Part shown: piece by piece, positions 32,964 through 44,000 of the stretch
Layout: each line of letters begins with the position of its first letter
How positions within the stretch are numbered: position 1 is the stretch's first letter
DNA from: Viola odorata
Lineage: Eukaryota > Streptophyta > Magnoliopsida > Malpighiales > Violaceae
NCBI GenBank assembly: GCA_963691705.1
Contig: OY829541.1
Coordinates: forward strand, 43,293,661 to 43,357,660
DNA: 64,000 nucleotides
Direction of reading: 5' to 3'
Notes under the pieces: generated by a model
The model's input: only the letters and a program-made list of their open reading frames with translations
What the model was told of the DNA's origin: nothing
The model's database searches: none
Program-made: the position numbers and the translations under genes

Positions 32964-33163
32964 ATTTATGATAACTATCGATACCACAGAAGCGGCATCT
33001 CCACTACCCCACAGGGTGACTCAGCCAGCATACTGTAGCCGCCGAGGAAAACGGGACCCTCTTCTTACCGCCTTAGCCTGGCGGCCGACCCTGGGATGGT
33101 CGACATCAGCGGGGGGGCTCTCAAGCGACATCCGCACGGCGGCATCCCATCCCAGGTCATTCA

Positions 33164-33186
33164 TGACGTCACTCCGCATGACGTCA
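33164..33186. promoter_or_regulatory. Paired TGACGTCA sites in Retand-like LTR
   Basis: Two palindromic TGACGTCA motifs, the core bound by TGA-type bZIP factors in plants, lie about 105-125 bp upstream of the TATA box. Binding is inferred only. At least one copy occurs in every member of the family except the solo LTR at 17162. Confidence 0.5.
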
Positions 33187-33289
33187 TCCCGCATGACATC
33201 ACTCCCTGTCACCCCAGCGACATCTATCACCCCAGCGACACCTGCCAGGGATAATTCCTACCCCCTGTCGGTACACTCCTTCCTTTGCC

Positions 33290-33297
33290 TATAAATA
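33290..33297 (+). promoter_or_regulatory. TATA box of Retand-like 5' LTR
   Basis: TATAAATA in GCCTATAAATACCCCCACC, conserved at the same place in the other LTRs of the family. Confidence 0.7.
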
Positions 33298-33499
33298 CCC
33301 CCACCTTTTCAGACAAGAGGTGAGCCTAAGACAGCGTACTGAACCCCTGCCATTTTGACTACTCACACTGACTTTGGAATCGGAGTGTTTACGCCGGAGA
33401 CCCCCTCCGGCGCTTTGCAGATGATGAAGACCCCAGTACAGTGTTCCCGACCAGCCCAGATCAGGCCGATCCTGCTCAGTATCTCCCGGACTCTTATCA

Positions 33500-33520
33500 A
33501 GTCGTGCTTTCATTGAGAGC
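33500..33520 (+). other. Putative primer binding site of Retand-like element
   Basis: The sequence just after the LTR, GTGCTTTCATTGAGAGC, resembles the region after the 5' LTR of other plant Tat elements. The matching tRNA could not be assigned by eye. Confidence 0.4.
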
Positions 33521-33583
33521 CTTGGTTAATTAAGTGAGTTTCCTTAGTAACCAAGCTCTGTTCTTCCTGAGAGTCGAAGGATC

Positions 33584-35425
33584 ATGGCTTCAGATCCAGA
33601 ATCCACACCCCCTCATACTCGTGGTGTTCACGCACGTAGGGAACTTTTTTCCACGTCTTCGTCCAGTACATTTGTCACATCACGTGAAACTTCCTCTGTG
33701 CAGACAGACTTTCTTTTCGGACTGACAGCTGGTACACCATTTTCAGAAATGGGCACTCCGTTTCTGCAAATGGGTTCCCTTATTTCCTCAATGGGCGCCC
33801 CATTTTCCCACGTGGGCGGATCTAGTCACTCCACCCCTCCACCTGTGAGTTCTAGGATGGATGGCCCTACTACTCCATCGGTAAGCTCGATGTTAGCTCT
33901 TCGTGCCCACTTGGATTACTTGATTGGGATGGTCGTCGACCCCACTTCTAGCACCGCGGCATCAGGTGTGTCTTCTCGAGTTATTTTCACTCCGTCTATT
34001 GTCACTGATCGACCAGTATCTATAGAGTGGAGTGAAAGATCATGCAGTAGGAGGCGTCGAACCCGTTCACCTAGGAGCCGTAGCCGGTCTTCCAGGCAGC
34101 ATCGTACCCCGGAGCCTCGAGGGCACAGGCGACACCTGGACATGTCTCCTCCTCGTCATGATCGTGAGATCTTGGATGACACTGCTGGTCATCCTTTCAC
34201 CCAGCGTATAAGGCACCACAGGGTCAGCCGACATGTTAAGCTCCCCACGAAATCATACGACGGCACCAAAGACCCCATTTCACATCTTAATAAGGTGAAG
34301 GATTTTGTCCAGTTTCAAACGCACAACGACGCGGCGTTGTGTCAAATATTTGTTATGACGTTGTCAGGAGTAGCTCGCCTCTGGTTTGAAGGACTTCCTG
34401 CTCGATCAATTGATAATTTCCCGCAACTAGAGGCCAAGTTTAAGAGTCGCTTCAGCACAGCTATCCCTATTCAGAAGTCTGCTGCAGCCTTGTTTGATAT
34501 ATGTAGAAAACCAGAAGAATCTCTGAATAGCTATCTTGGTCGCTTTGACATGGAAATGTCGTTAACACCTAGTATTACTATTGATTTTGCTATAGAAGCT
34601 TTGAAGCGGAATTGTGGATATGGGAAGCTGAGAGATACACTGATGGTGGACCCCCCAACGACTTTAGATGCGTTAAGATTGAAGGCTCACAATTATGCGA
34701 GAATGGAAGAAGAGGAATATAGAAACAGGATAAGGGATATGCCCTAGAACACCCCTCCTGCCCCCACGGTTCAAGCCAGTATGACCCACGATACCCGGCC
34801 AGGTGATGAATACGCCCAGTGGAAAGATTACATCCCTAAGGTGTCGAACTGCCAGAAGGGTAATTTCTCTAGAGGGAGAGGCGGCGGTCTGAATGTTCAG
34901 CGACAGGCGGATCCCCCTAAGGGTCGAATATACTATCCCGACCTTCCTCCCCTTACACTCCCACGAGAGGAAATCTTAGCCATTATTCAGCAGCGGAACC
35001 TGCCAATCCGCTACCGAGCCCCTATGAAGCCAGGGGTGGTCATGAGAGGAAGGGAAAATGCCTTTTGCAAATTCCATAAGGTCAAGGGGCATTCTACAGA
35101 GGCATGTAGGGAATTGAAGTTAGCAATAAAGCGTCTCTTGGAAGAGGGCTATCTTGGAGAATTCGCCACTCGAATGAGAGAAGAAACCAGGAGCGACCCC
35201 TCTCACGGGGCGCCAGGTGACCATCAATTGCCTCCTCCCCCTAGGAGCAGCGGGACTTCTAGCACAAGGGGGAAAGAAGCGTTAATGATGCATGATGAGG
35301 ACATTCCCATCATCAACATTATCGCTGGTGGCGCATTGTTCCTGGACGAGATTACCACAGCAACACTCGCGTCAGGAGAGAAGCGGAAACGGGAAGGCCA
35401 ACCTGTAAAAAAAGGGAGCAATTGA
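33584..35425 (+). pseudogene. Retand-like gag with one internal stop
   Basis: The ATG at 33584 begins a Ser/Thr-rich N-terminus, then an Arg-rich stretch (RRRRTRSPRSRSRSSRQH) at residues 150-170. The gag core is VKLPTKSYDGTKDPISHLNK, LSGVARLWFEGLPARSI, FPQLEAKFKSRFS and ESLNSYLGRFDMEMS (34230-34570). A single TAG at 34745 interrupts it. The same frame continues with a zinc-finger-like CKFHKVKGHSTEAC (about 35078-35119) and ends at 35425 (EGQPVKKGSN). Apart from the stop the frame is intact over 1.84 kb, consistent with recent loss. Gag packages the element RNA in cytoplasmic particles. It is followed after a frame change by protease. Confidence 0.88.
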
Positions 35426-35438
35426 TGCACTGGACAGA

Positions 35439-35981
35439 ATGGTAATATCTTTTTCGGAAGAGGATGAGAAGGGCATTCTCTTCCTTCATAATGACGCACT
35501 AGTAGTCACACCGGTTATTGGGAGCCATGGGGTGCGAAGGACCCTCATTGATAACGGCAGTGCGGTAAATTTATTTTCGTTGGAAGCATATAATCTCATG
35601 AAACGCCCTGCCGGTGAACTGGCACCTTGCAAGAAACCAATTATTGGAGTGGACGGCATCCCTATACCTGTAATTGGAATCACAGCGCTGCCTGTGTATT
35701 TCAGAGAAGACGTGTCAAAATGATCAGAAGAGTTGATGTTCTTGGTTGTGGATCTCATCCTACCGTATAATGCCATTCTAGGGCGGTCATTCCTCAATTG
35801 CTTTGGGGCGGCGGTATCTCAGAAACATCTCAGGATGAAGTACCCCTCTTGGGAAGGAGTAGTATCGATCAAGGGCGATCAAAAGCTAGCTGTCGAGTGT
35901 TATTCACTCATGATTCAAAAAATTTGTGATCAATATGTGTGTGTGGCAGCGGATCCTTATGAGCAAAGGGATGAAAGGTGA
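35439..35981 (+). pseudogene. Retand-like aspartic protease
   Basis: VRRTLIDNGSAVNLFSLEAY (about 35535-35595) holds the active-site region with DNG in place of DTG, and YNAILGRSFLNCFGAAVS (about 35766-35819) is the second conserved block. A TGA at 35721 and another at 35979 interrupt the frame, which otherwise runs straight into RT. It would process the Gag-Pol polyprotein. Confidence 0.85.
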
Positions 35982-35990
35982 ACCCAGCCA

Positions 35991-37070
35991 GTGGATGCGA
36001 TGGTACCCATCCCCGTCCAGGGCAATACTGAGGTGAGTTTCCAGACCAGTGAAAAGTTGACCCCTGAGGAGAGCGCACAATTAGCCCGGCTGTTGAACAA
36101 GTGCAAAGGAGAGTTCGCGTGGAAACCGGCGGACATGCCTGGTGTGTCCAGGGAAGTGGCTGAGCATCGACTCAACGTTGACCCGTATGCCACGCCAGTT
36201 CAACAGAAGCGGCGAGCATTCTCCGTGGAAAAGGCGGTGGTGATTGATAAGGAGGTAGCGAAACTGTTAGACGCAGGATTCATCCGAGAAGTTCAATACC
36301 CCACTTGGTTGGCCAACCCCGTCCTAGTCCGCAAGCCCAGCGGAGACTGGCGCATGTGCATTGATTTCACTAATTTGAATGACGTTTATCCTAAGGACTG
36401 TTATCCACTTCCCCAGATTGATCAGCTGGTCGATCAAGCGGCAGGGTACGCGTATTTGAGTTCCTTGGATGCCAATTCTGGATACCACTAAATTCCTATG
36501 GCCAAGGAAGATGAGGAAAAGACGGCATTTATAACTCCGAAGACCACCTACTGCTACACGGCAATGCCGTTTGGTTTAAAGAATGTGGGGGTAACCTTTC
36601 AGTGCATGGCCAACAAAGTGTTCGAAAAGCAAATCGGGAAAAATGTAGAAGCATACGTAGATGATGTATTGTTCAAAAGCAAAAGTTTCAGCGACTATCT
36701 AGCCGATTTGCAGGAAGTGTTTGACACGTTGAGGAAGTACCAGATAAAATTGAACCCTCCCAAGTGCGCGTTTGCATTTCAAACGGGGAAATTTTTGGGG
36801 TATGTGGTAAGCCAAAAGGACATCCAGCCGAACTCGTCAAAGATTAAGGCTATCCATGACATGGTATCGCCGCAAACCCTCCAGGAAGTTCAGAGGTTAA
36901 CAGGACACGTCATAGCTCTAGGACGGTTCATCTCTAAGCAGGGCGAGAAGTGCTTGCCGTTCTTTAAAATCATACGCAGGAAAGCTCCTTTCGGATGGAC
37001 ACAAGAGTGCGAAGAGGCGTTCGTGGGTTTGAAAACTTACTTGTCGTCTGACTTGGTGCTAACACGATAG
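35991..37070 (+). pseudogene. Retand-like reverse transcriptase
   Basis: The frame is shared with protease. Motifs: FAWKPADMPGVSREVAEHRL, LLDAGFIREVQYPTWLANPV, MCIDFTNLNDVYPKDCYPLP, ANSGYH (then a TAA at 36489 where Gln is usual), MPFGLKNVGVTFQCM, the catalytic AYVDDVLFKSKS (about 36651-36686) and FLGYVVSQKDIQPN. The catalytic YVDD is intact. A TAG at 37068 follows the connection domain. Only point nonsense changes separate it from an open frame. Confidence 0.92.
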
Positions 37071-37935
37071 GAACCGGGCGACACCCTATTCTTATACCTC
37101 GGCATCGCGGATGAAGTGGTTAGTGCCGTTTTGGTCCGGGAGGATAATCACGCCCACCGACCCATTTTCTTTGTTAGTCATGTGTTAAAAGATGCCGAGG
37201 TGCGATACACCCACATTGAGAAGGTTGCATTCGCCTTGATACAATCCACACGAAAGATGGGCAGATATTTTCAGGCACATCCAGTCATCGTGCTTACGGA
37301 TCAGCCTTTGAGAAGGATTTTTAGGAAACCAGAATCCTCGGGGAGGATGTTGATTTGGTCAATTGAGCTGGAGCAGCATGGATTACAGTACAAAGCTCGG
37401 CCATCCGTAAAAGCTCAGGTTTTAGCAGATTTTATTGCCGAGTGTACTTTTACTGGGAACAAGGCATTGGAGCCGCTCGAGAAGGAAGAGAGTGATGCAA
37501 AGATCCTACCCTCAGAAGCCCCTGTGGACTTATGGGTCATCTACGTGGATGGCGCCAAAAATCAAGAGCTGGCAGGAGCTGGCATATACATGATCGGGCC
37601 GCACGATGTGCAGGTGCGACACACCATTAGAATCCTACAACCATTGTCCAACAATGCGGCAGAGTATGAAGCGTTATTAGCAGGGCTTAGAGTAGGAAGA
37701 AATCTCTTCACCAAAGCTGACAACGACCTGGTAGCAGGAGCCCCACGGTTGAAAATACGAAGGGGCTCCAAGTTGATAATTGATCAAGTCTTGGGGCACT
37801 CCCAAGCTAGAGAACCGATGCGCAATACCTCTCGAAAGATAAAAGGGAGTTGGCAGAAATTGAACAAAGCGGCGTGTGTGTCACTTTCGAACACATTCCA
37901 CGGCAGGACAATACCGAGGCGGATTATCTTGCCAA
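37071..37935 (+). pseudogene. Retand-like dual RNase H region
   Basis: A degenerate first RNase H (LVREDNHAHRPIFFVSHVLK, YTHIEKVAFALIQSTRKMGR, to about 37455) is followed by a second, better conserved RNase H (LWVIYVDGAKNQELAGAG, LSNNAAEYEALLAGLRVG, about 37530-37700) and its end (HIPRQDNTEADYLAKVAANQ, 37892-37950). A second RNase H of this type is a hallmark of the Tat lineage. A frameshift between about 37700 and 37850 separates its two halves. Confidence 0.85.
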
Positions 37936-39286
37936 AGTGGCAGCCAATCAGGAGGTTGTCATACCAGAAGGCGTGTACTATGAGGAAAGGTCATTACCGT
38001 CCTTCATGGAGGAACAACTACTTCTATGTGTGGAGGAGATTGAAAAGGATTGGAGGATCCCTGTGATAAAAATTTTGAAGCGCGACGAGTTGCCAAGCGA
38101 CAGTGCAGAGAAGAAAAAAGTACTGAAGCAAGCGGCAAGGTGCACTTATTATGACGGGGAGTTAATTCGGAGATATTTCTCGCACCCAGCCGCAAAATGT
38201 ATAACGGAACAAGAAGGCCTCCATACCTTGCGTGAGATCCATGAAGGAATCTGCGGCATGCACGTGTCGGGAGGTACCATGGCCGTGCAAGTATTCCGGT
38301 CAGGATTCTATTGGCCCACTATTCACAGGGATTGTAACAACTTTGTGCAATCATGCCATAAGTGTCAAGAATTTGCCAAAATCCCTCGATGACCCGCCAC
38401 TGAAATATCTCAGATCGTGGCACCTTGTCCTTTTGCCAAGTGGGGAATCGATATTTTAGGTCCTTTTCCTAAGGCGAGGTCCCAACTGAAATTTGTAATT
38501 ATGGCAGTGGACTACTTCACCAAATGGGCAGAAGCGGAAGCGGTAGCCAGTATTACGACGGAGAAGGTATGGCACTTCTTTAAGCACCAAGTTATCATGC
38601 GCTTCGAGGTGCCTCGCGTGCTAGTCAGTGACAACGGGGCACAATTTACCAGCTGTTTTTTCAAAGAGCAATGTGAAGAATTCCAGATCGAACTGAGGTT
38701 TTCCTCTGTGGCGCATCCCCAGACTAACGGCCAGGCGGAGGTAACCAACCGAAGCATCCTGAGCGGCATTAAGACAAATCTTGAGGGGTCAAAAAAGAAG
38801 TGGCCAGACGAGCTACCCTATGTAATGTGGGCTTACCGCATGACCATCAAAACTAGTACGGGGGAAACGCCCTTTGCGATGGCTTTTGGTACCAAAGCAG
38901 TAACGTCTGTCGAAATCGGCACCCTAAGCTTAAGGGTGGAATATTTCAAGGAGGAATTAAACGAGGAGAGGTTGCGAGCTAACCTTGATATGCTGCTTGA
39001 GGCGCACGAGGATGCTTTCTTGAAAACAATGCACTACAAAAGAAGAATGGCGCGGTATCACAACAGACATGTTAAGGAGCGGCTGCTCAAGGCGGGAGAC
39101 CTGGTGCTCAGGGACAAGCGAGCGGTGGGCCAACGAATGTGGAAACTTAGCTCAAACTGGGAAGGCCCATACCGCGTCACTCATGTTATCGGAAAGGGGG
39201 CGTATCACCTCGAAACGCTTGACGGTACTCCCTTACCTAACTCTTGGAATGTTGCTCGATTGAAATTATATCATGCTAGAATTTGA
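37850..39286 (+). pseudogene. Retand-like integrase
   Basis: The zinc finger HEGICGMHVSGG then SGFYWPTIHRDCNNFVQSCHKC lies at about 38238-38372. After a TGA at 38390 the core continues: PFAKWGIDILGPFPKA, VDYFTKWAEAEAV, VSDNGAQFTSCFF, HPQTNGQAEVTNRSIL, with the D, D and E catalytic residues in place. The C-terminus KGAYHLETLDGTPLPNSWNV ends LYHARI at 39286, typical of Tat elements, with no chromodomain. The integrase inserts the cDNA into chromosomes. Confidence 0.9.
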
Positions 39287-39690
39287 CATGCCGTTGGGCA
39301 TGGTCTAGAAATTGAAATTATGTTATGATAGAATTTGACACGCCATTGGGCATGGTCTAGTAATTGAAATTATGAATTTGACATGCCGTTGGGCATGGTC
39401 TAGTAATTGAAATTATAAATTTGACATGCCGTTGGGCATGGTCTAGAAATTGAAATTATGTTATGATAGAATTTGACATGCCGTTGGGCATGGTCTAGTA
39501 ATTGAAATTATAAATTTGACATGCCGTTGGGCATGGTCTAGAAATTGAAATTATGTTATGATAGAATTTGACATGCCATTGGGCATGGTCTAGTAATTGA
39601 AATTATGAATTTGACATGCCGTTGGGCATGGTCTGGAAATTGAAATCATGAATTTGACATGCCATTGGGCATGGTCTAACAATTGTTGTG
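39283..39690. repeat. 43/52-bp hairpin tandem array downstream of pol
   Basis: Nine copies of GACATGCCGTTGGGCATGG start at 39287, 39339, 39382, 39425, 39477, 39520, 39572, 39615 and 39658. Spacings are only 52 or 43 bp. Each copy contains the inverted repeat CATGCC/GGCATG. The longer unit has an extra TATGTTATGATAG segment. Confidence 0.92.
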
Positions 39691-39744
39691 GAAATATTTC
39701 TTGTTCCTTGTTGGTTGTCTGTGTGATGTGCAGATAACAAGGAA

Positions 39745-40260
39745 AGGAGGATGTCGGGGGTGAAAAGTCCTAGCCTTGGGGCAGAATGGGCTAATACAAA
39801 CGGGTCGTCAAGACGAGGCACGCCCCAGCGATCCTAGAAATATATGGTGCTAGAAGTGAAAATTCTGGCCTTGTGAGGCCGACCTTGATCAGGCGACTCG
39901 CTAAGATAAGACACGCTCAAGCACTGTCAGGAGTGAAAAATCCTATCCTGGGGAAACCCAGAGAGGGCACGCCCCGACTCCCCTAGGGGTGTAAAGTCCT
40001 ATCCTTGTGACAGCCCGTGCTCACATAGGCGGATGATCATTAAGTGAGGCACGACCCTAAGGAAGATAAAAACTCCACCTCGCAAGTGAAAATCCTATCC
40101 TTACGATGGTAGCGCTAACATAGGCACCTCGTTAAGAAGGGGCACGTTCTGAGGTGCGAGGACAACGCTGAGGAAGTGAAAAGTCCTATCCTCGTGATGG
40201 CCGGCCCTGATCAAGCGGCGCACTGAGAGGTGGCACTTCCAGGCCGATTGAAGAAATGTG
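39745..40260. repeat. Degenerate repeat, GTGAAAAGTCCTATCCTTG family
   Basis: Six imperfect copies, starting near 39760, 39856, 39933, 39989, 40085 and 40176, each followed after a variable spacer by a GAGGCACG-like word. There is no coding frame. Confidence 0.65.
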
Positions 40261-40338
40261 AGAAGTCACGGTACCCCAGCTAGTAACCGGAAGGGACAAA
40301 CCCGGTGAAGTTTGGCTGGATGAGTACGTGACATGAGC

Positions 40339-40610
40339 GACATCGGGGAAGATCGCGCCAAGTGAGTTGGGGAAATACGCGGCCACACCCCAAGGTAATC
40401 AAGATATTTTAACAGATGTCGCTACTAATGTAAATGATAAGTGAAAATGTGCAGAAAAATCGGCACAAGCGACATCTCAGAGGGATCGCGCTAAGTGAGG
40501 GCGGAGCACGCGCGGCAATAACCCAAGGTAACTAAGACTTTTTGGAGTATGTCGCTACTAATGAAAGTTATAAGTAAAAATGTGCAGAAAACTTAGTAAA
40601 GCGTGAAAGT
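40339..40610. repeat. About 132-bp direct duplication
   Basis: GCGACATCGGGGAAGATCGC near 40337 and GCGACATCTCAGAGGGATCGC near 40468 start two imperfect copies that share GTCGCTACTAATG and AAAAATGTGCAGAAAA. Confidence 0.75.
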
Positions 40611-40992
40611 GATAAAGCACTTGAGAAAATAATGATGTTGCGGAAAGGCAGAGCGTCCAAAGGGGAGATCCCGTTGTCTTAAATATGGTATGAGATAATG
40701 GTGAAGATCAGATCTACCCTATCGTGCGGAGAGAAATGCGTGACAACATTGTGTGTTGCGACTCCGCAAGGGAGGTTCGAAGGCGCAAGCAACATCAGTT
40801 CAACGGTGGCAATATGTTTTGAAAGAAAAGCTGGCGAAAGCAAATGGAGAAAGATCATTGATAAAGTAAAATGATGGCAAATTGTGCAAACTGTTTATAC
40901 AAGAGGGGAGGCTTGTTTAAGCAAAAGGCCCCAAAAACACAAAAAGAGCAAAGAAGTGAGGGCGCTCGATGGACAAAAAAGAGAAGTAACAT

Positions 40993-43320
40993 TTACGGCC
41001 TGGGCAAGCTGTCGTCCCCCTCGTCATGCCGTGGCCTCTTCGCTTGGCGATAGCCCTCTTCTGTGAGAAACCCAGACTTCTGCTTGAAGAGGCGGATGAT
41101 GGCATCAGCATAGAACTGATTGCGGCCATGACGCTCAATGAAGCAGTCGGCCATGAGGCCCGCAGTTTGTTCCAGAAACCATTTACATTTGTCTGACGTT
41201 TCTTCCATAAGCGCGGTGTTTTACCCTGCTCCGCTTGAAGGGCGGCATCCCTTGTGGCCTCGCGCCCTCTGGCCTCTTCTAGCTCCTTTCTCGCAACTGC
41301 TAAACTGGCTTCCGCACATTGTCGCTCTTCAACACACTTCCTCAGCTCTTCCTGAGTTTTATCAAGTTCCCCTTGGTACTTGTTGACTTCTTTCGAGAGC
41401 TGGTGATTAGCGTTGCGCCATTCCTAGGAGGAAGAGTGAAGAGAGCTCATTCGTCTCGTTACATTCCTGGACCAGTAATGAAAATCCTGAAAGCCAGAGA
41501 ACAGTTGGGTCCTTATCCGCTGCAGTTGCTCACCGTCGGCAAATGAGAGGAAGGCCTGCTCCTCTTCCTCAACCGACAGTAGGTATCCTGCCAGATATGC
41601 GGATGTCGCTAGGGAGCTGTCGCCTCCTAATGTTGGGAACCCGCGCTGGCGAATGTTACTTAAATCAACCTGATGGGTGGCGGCTCCGCTAGAGATTATA
41701 GTGCTTAGGTCAGCCACCATGCGCGGAGTGTCCATGGGGGGAGAGAAGGAGAGATCGTTTGAACAGCAGCAGGAACGAAGAAGACATCAGGAGGGGACGG
41801 AGGGGAGCGATTAGATGGTCCAGCGTCAATATTGAAACCGCCGGTTGGCAGGGATGGAAAGTCCTCCTCTACAAGATCCTCCAAAAAGCCTAAGGGATTG
41901 CTAGGAGGAGGAGATGACACGGCAAAAGAAGAGGGAAGCGGCGCAGAGCTAGCCCCGTTCCCTGGCGGACCAGAGCCTTGATTACCCACCAAGGGGTCAG
42001 TACTGGTGACGCCGCCCTGCCCTTCCGGACCAACAGCAAAGTCATTCGCAGAAGGGGCGTCTTCATTGGGACGCAGTCGCCTGGGTCCAAGAATGTCTGA
42101 CAAGTCCATGCCGTCACGTGAAGGAGTAGCAGAAGAGGCAACAGCAGCGGTATCCTACATGCAAAAGAAAAAGGGGAACTGAGAAATGAACAAAACAAAT
42201 AGACGGAGAAAAGTTTGTAAAAACCACCTGAGCAGGAGGACGGGTAGGAGCGATAACGCGAAGGCGGAGAGTTCTCTTCTTCTTTTTGGCAAGGGGAGGA
42301 CGAGAAGACGACGCTCGAGTAGGAGTAGTGCTGGGGGAGGAAATAGGCTCAATAGTTGATGTGGCAGTAGCCCCCGCTTGAGGAAGAGAAGAGGACTCAG
42401 GCGCAGAAGTGGACGCGTGTGTGGTGTCAGTAGCGGCACCGGTCGAGACGACAGAAAGAGCCTCCTTTTCTTTCTTCTGCTGAGCTCTTCTCTCTCTTTT
42501 CTTGATGCACTCAGGTTTCCACCCGGCGGGGGGATCTGAAGAAATAAGAAAAGAACGTTAGAGTTAGTACTGACGAGGAACAGCGAATGAAGGGACGGTG
42601 CTCACTTTGAATACAATCTCAGATGTCGCCCCGGCATGCAAGCTCGCGAGTGCGAACCCCAGGAATCCCCAACAGGTTGAGTAGCTTGTCCAGCCAGCCT
42701 TGGTCAAGTGGTCCTAATTGTGGCCTGCCACCCCAGGCAGCATCTCTGATGGCTAGATTAAACCCGCTCCGCCATAAGGGCGCTGGCAGATTGATGATGA
42801 AGAATCCTTTTTTCCAAGCGTCAACAGAAGATTCAAGGAATAGCAGCTTCCAGGTAAAAGGGTTTAGGGCTTCAACATCATAGCGAGGTGATATCGCTAT
42901 GATGTCGTTGTTATGGTGGTATAATTGAAAAAGGGAGCACAGCAACAACAAAGAAGGAGATTCATTTCCTATGTATCTACAAAGGGCTATAAAAGCATAA
43001 ATGCCACAATAGGCATTTGGACTCAACTGGGCAGCATTTAAATCGAATTCAGAGAGTAACTCGGCAATTAAAGGATCTAGAGGCAGCTGAAAACCATAAT
43101 GAAACATCTTAGCATAAAGAACCCTACGGTTGCCAGATAATTCGCTATTAAGGCGAAGCGACGTTGGGGCAACTTCAGTAGAATACCCCTCCAACTGGTC
43201 GAGAGTGGCATTATAACTCCGCAGGCGCCGTCGAAGGATGGCGGTGGAAGCAATGGTGGAAATAGTAGTATCAATATCCCCCTCCCCAGCAGAGCGGGAA
43301 CAGCGGCGATTACGAGCCAT
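40993..43320 (-). pseudogene. Antisense gene 4: second copy of spliced antisense ORF
   Basis: The ATG at 43320 starts MARNRRCSRSAGEGD. Exon 1 carries KMFHYGFQLPLDPLIAELL and LNAAQLSPNAYCGIYAFIAL, which resemble the putative gypsy-type transposon protein family found as extra ORFs in plant Tat elements. A TGA at 42619 interrupts exon 1 just before an intron with GTGAG...CTTCAG borders (42605-42536). Exon 2 (42535-42228) is Lys/Ala/Ser-rich. A second intron (42227-42155, GTGG...TGTAG) leads in frame to exon 3 (DTAVASSATPSRDGMDLSD). A frameshift in a six-base run (41736-41741), a stop at 41424 and another frameshift near 41210 follow. The end at 40993 is EGYRQAKRPRHDEGDDSLPR. It is a diverged tandem duplicate of the gene at 46178-44001. 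Confidence 0.72.
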
Positions 43321-44000
43321 GGGCAAGGTTAAACGAAGGATAGATAGGAAGGTACCTTTGGTGAAAGGAAGATCGAAGCACCCGGGCGGCGGCGGATCGT
43401 AGGAGGAAGAAGAGGAACTGTGTTTTCTTTTCTTTCTTTTCTTTTCATTTTCCAAAGAGAAAGGTAACAAAAGATAAGAAGAGAGCACGTGAGGGTTTTT
43501 ATAACCCTAAGGATTAAAGGGAACGATGGGTCAAGCGATCGTGGTGTGTGACGTGTCAAGAGCAAGAGGCGCGGGAAGCGGGTACAATCCCTGAGGAGCG
43601 AAAAGACATGTTCAGCCCGCTATTCCCCTAGCGCTCCCCTTTAAGGACACGTGGGCTCAGAGCATCATGACTGTCTCTTCCGTATCAAGTAAAAGGAGTC
43701 AGAGCATTAAATGCTCTGAAAAATGGGGCAGTCAAACCCAGTAAAAAGGAGCGGCAGGTTGCAATGCCACGACACGCAAGAGGCGAAGTGCGAAGAAAAA
43801 AGTAGTCAAGCGGCAAGTGATAAAGGGCGACATCGTTAAGAAACACGTATTATTTGGTCAAGATTACAAGATTTGATTATTACAAGCAAGGAGGCGACGT
43901 CAAAGTTCAAATGGGAAAAATAATACAACAAGGGAGTAAGTAAAGAAGCGACACCCCCAATCAAGCGACATCAAATTGGCCCTCCCTAGACACTAACTTA
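43321..44000 (-). promoter_or_regulatory. Intergenic region and promoter of antisense gene 4
   Basis: A TATA box TATAAAAA lies on the minus strand at 43503-43496, in the context GGTTATAAAAACCC, about 175 bp upstream of the ATG at 43320. A G-box-like CACGTG follows it at about 43487-43492. The rest (43510-44000) holds no gene. Confidence 0.55.

Larger units (their letters stand above)
31316..32968 (+). repeat. Ogre-like 5' LTR, left part
   Basis: The LTR starts TGTTGCTACTTGATTTTTG and matches 57951 onwards closely. TATA box CTATAAATAGC at 32021-32031. A short repeat built on TTTTCGTATGCCATGTATAA fills about 32615-32810, followed by 50-bp repeats to 32968. An apparent 76-codon open frame at 32311-32541 recurs in the 3' LTR but is explained by LTR duplication. 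Confidence 0.88.
32969..33499 (+). repeat. 5' LTR of Retand-like element
   Basis: This 531-bp LTR runs from TGATAACTATCG to GGACTCTTATCA. It has two TGACGTCA sites (33164-33171, 33179-33186), a TATA box at 33290-33297 and a hairpin CGCCGGAG/CTCCGGCG at 33392-33412. Confidence 0.92.

Noticed and set aside
42155..42439. Leu-rich minus-strand open frame over the antisense gene 4 exon
   Set aside because: Wrong frame; the frame that joins across both introns is the Lys/Ala/Ser-rich one.
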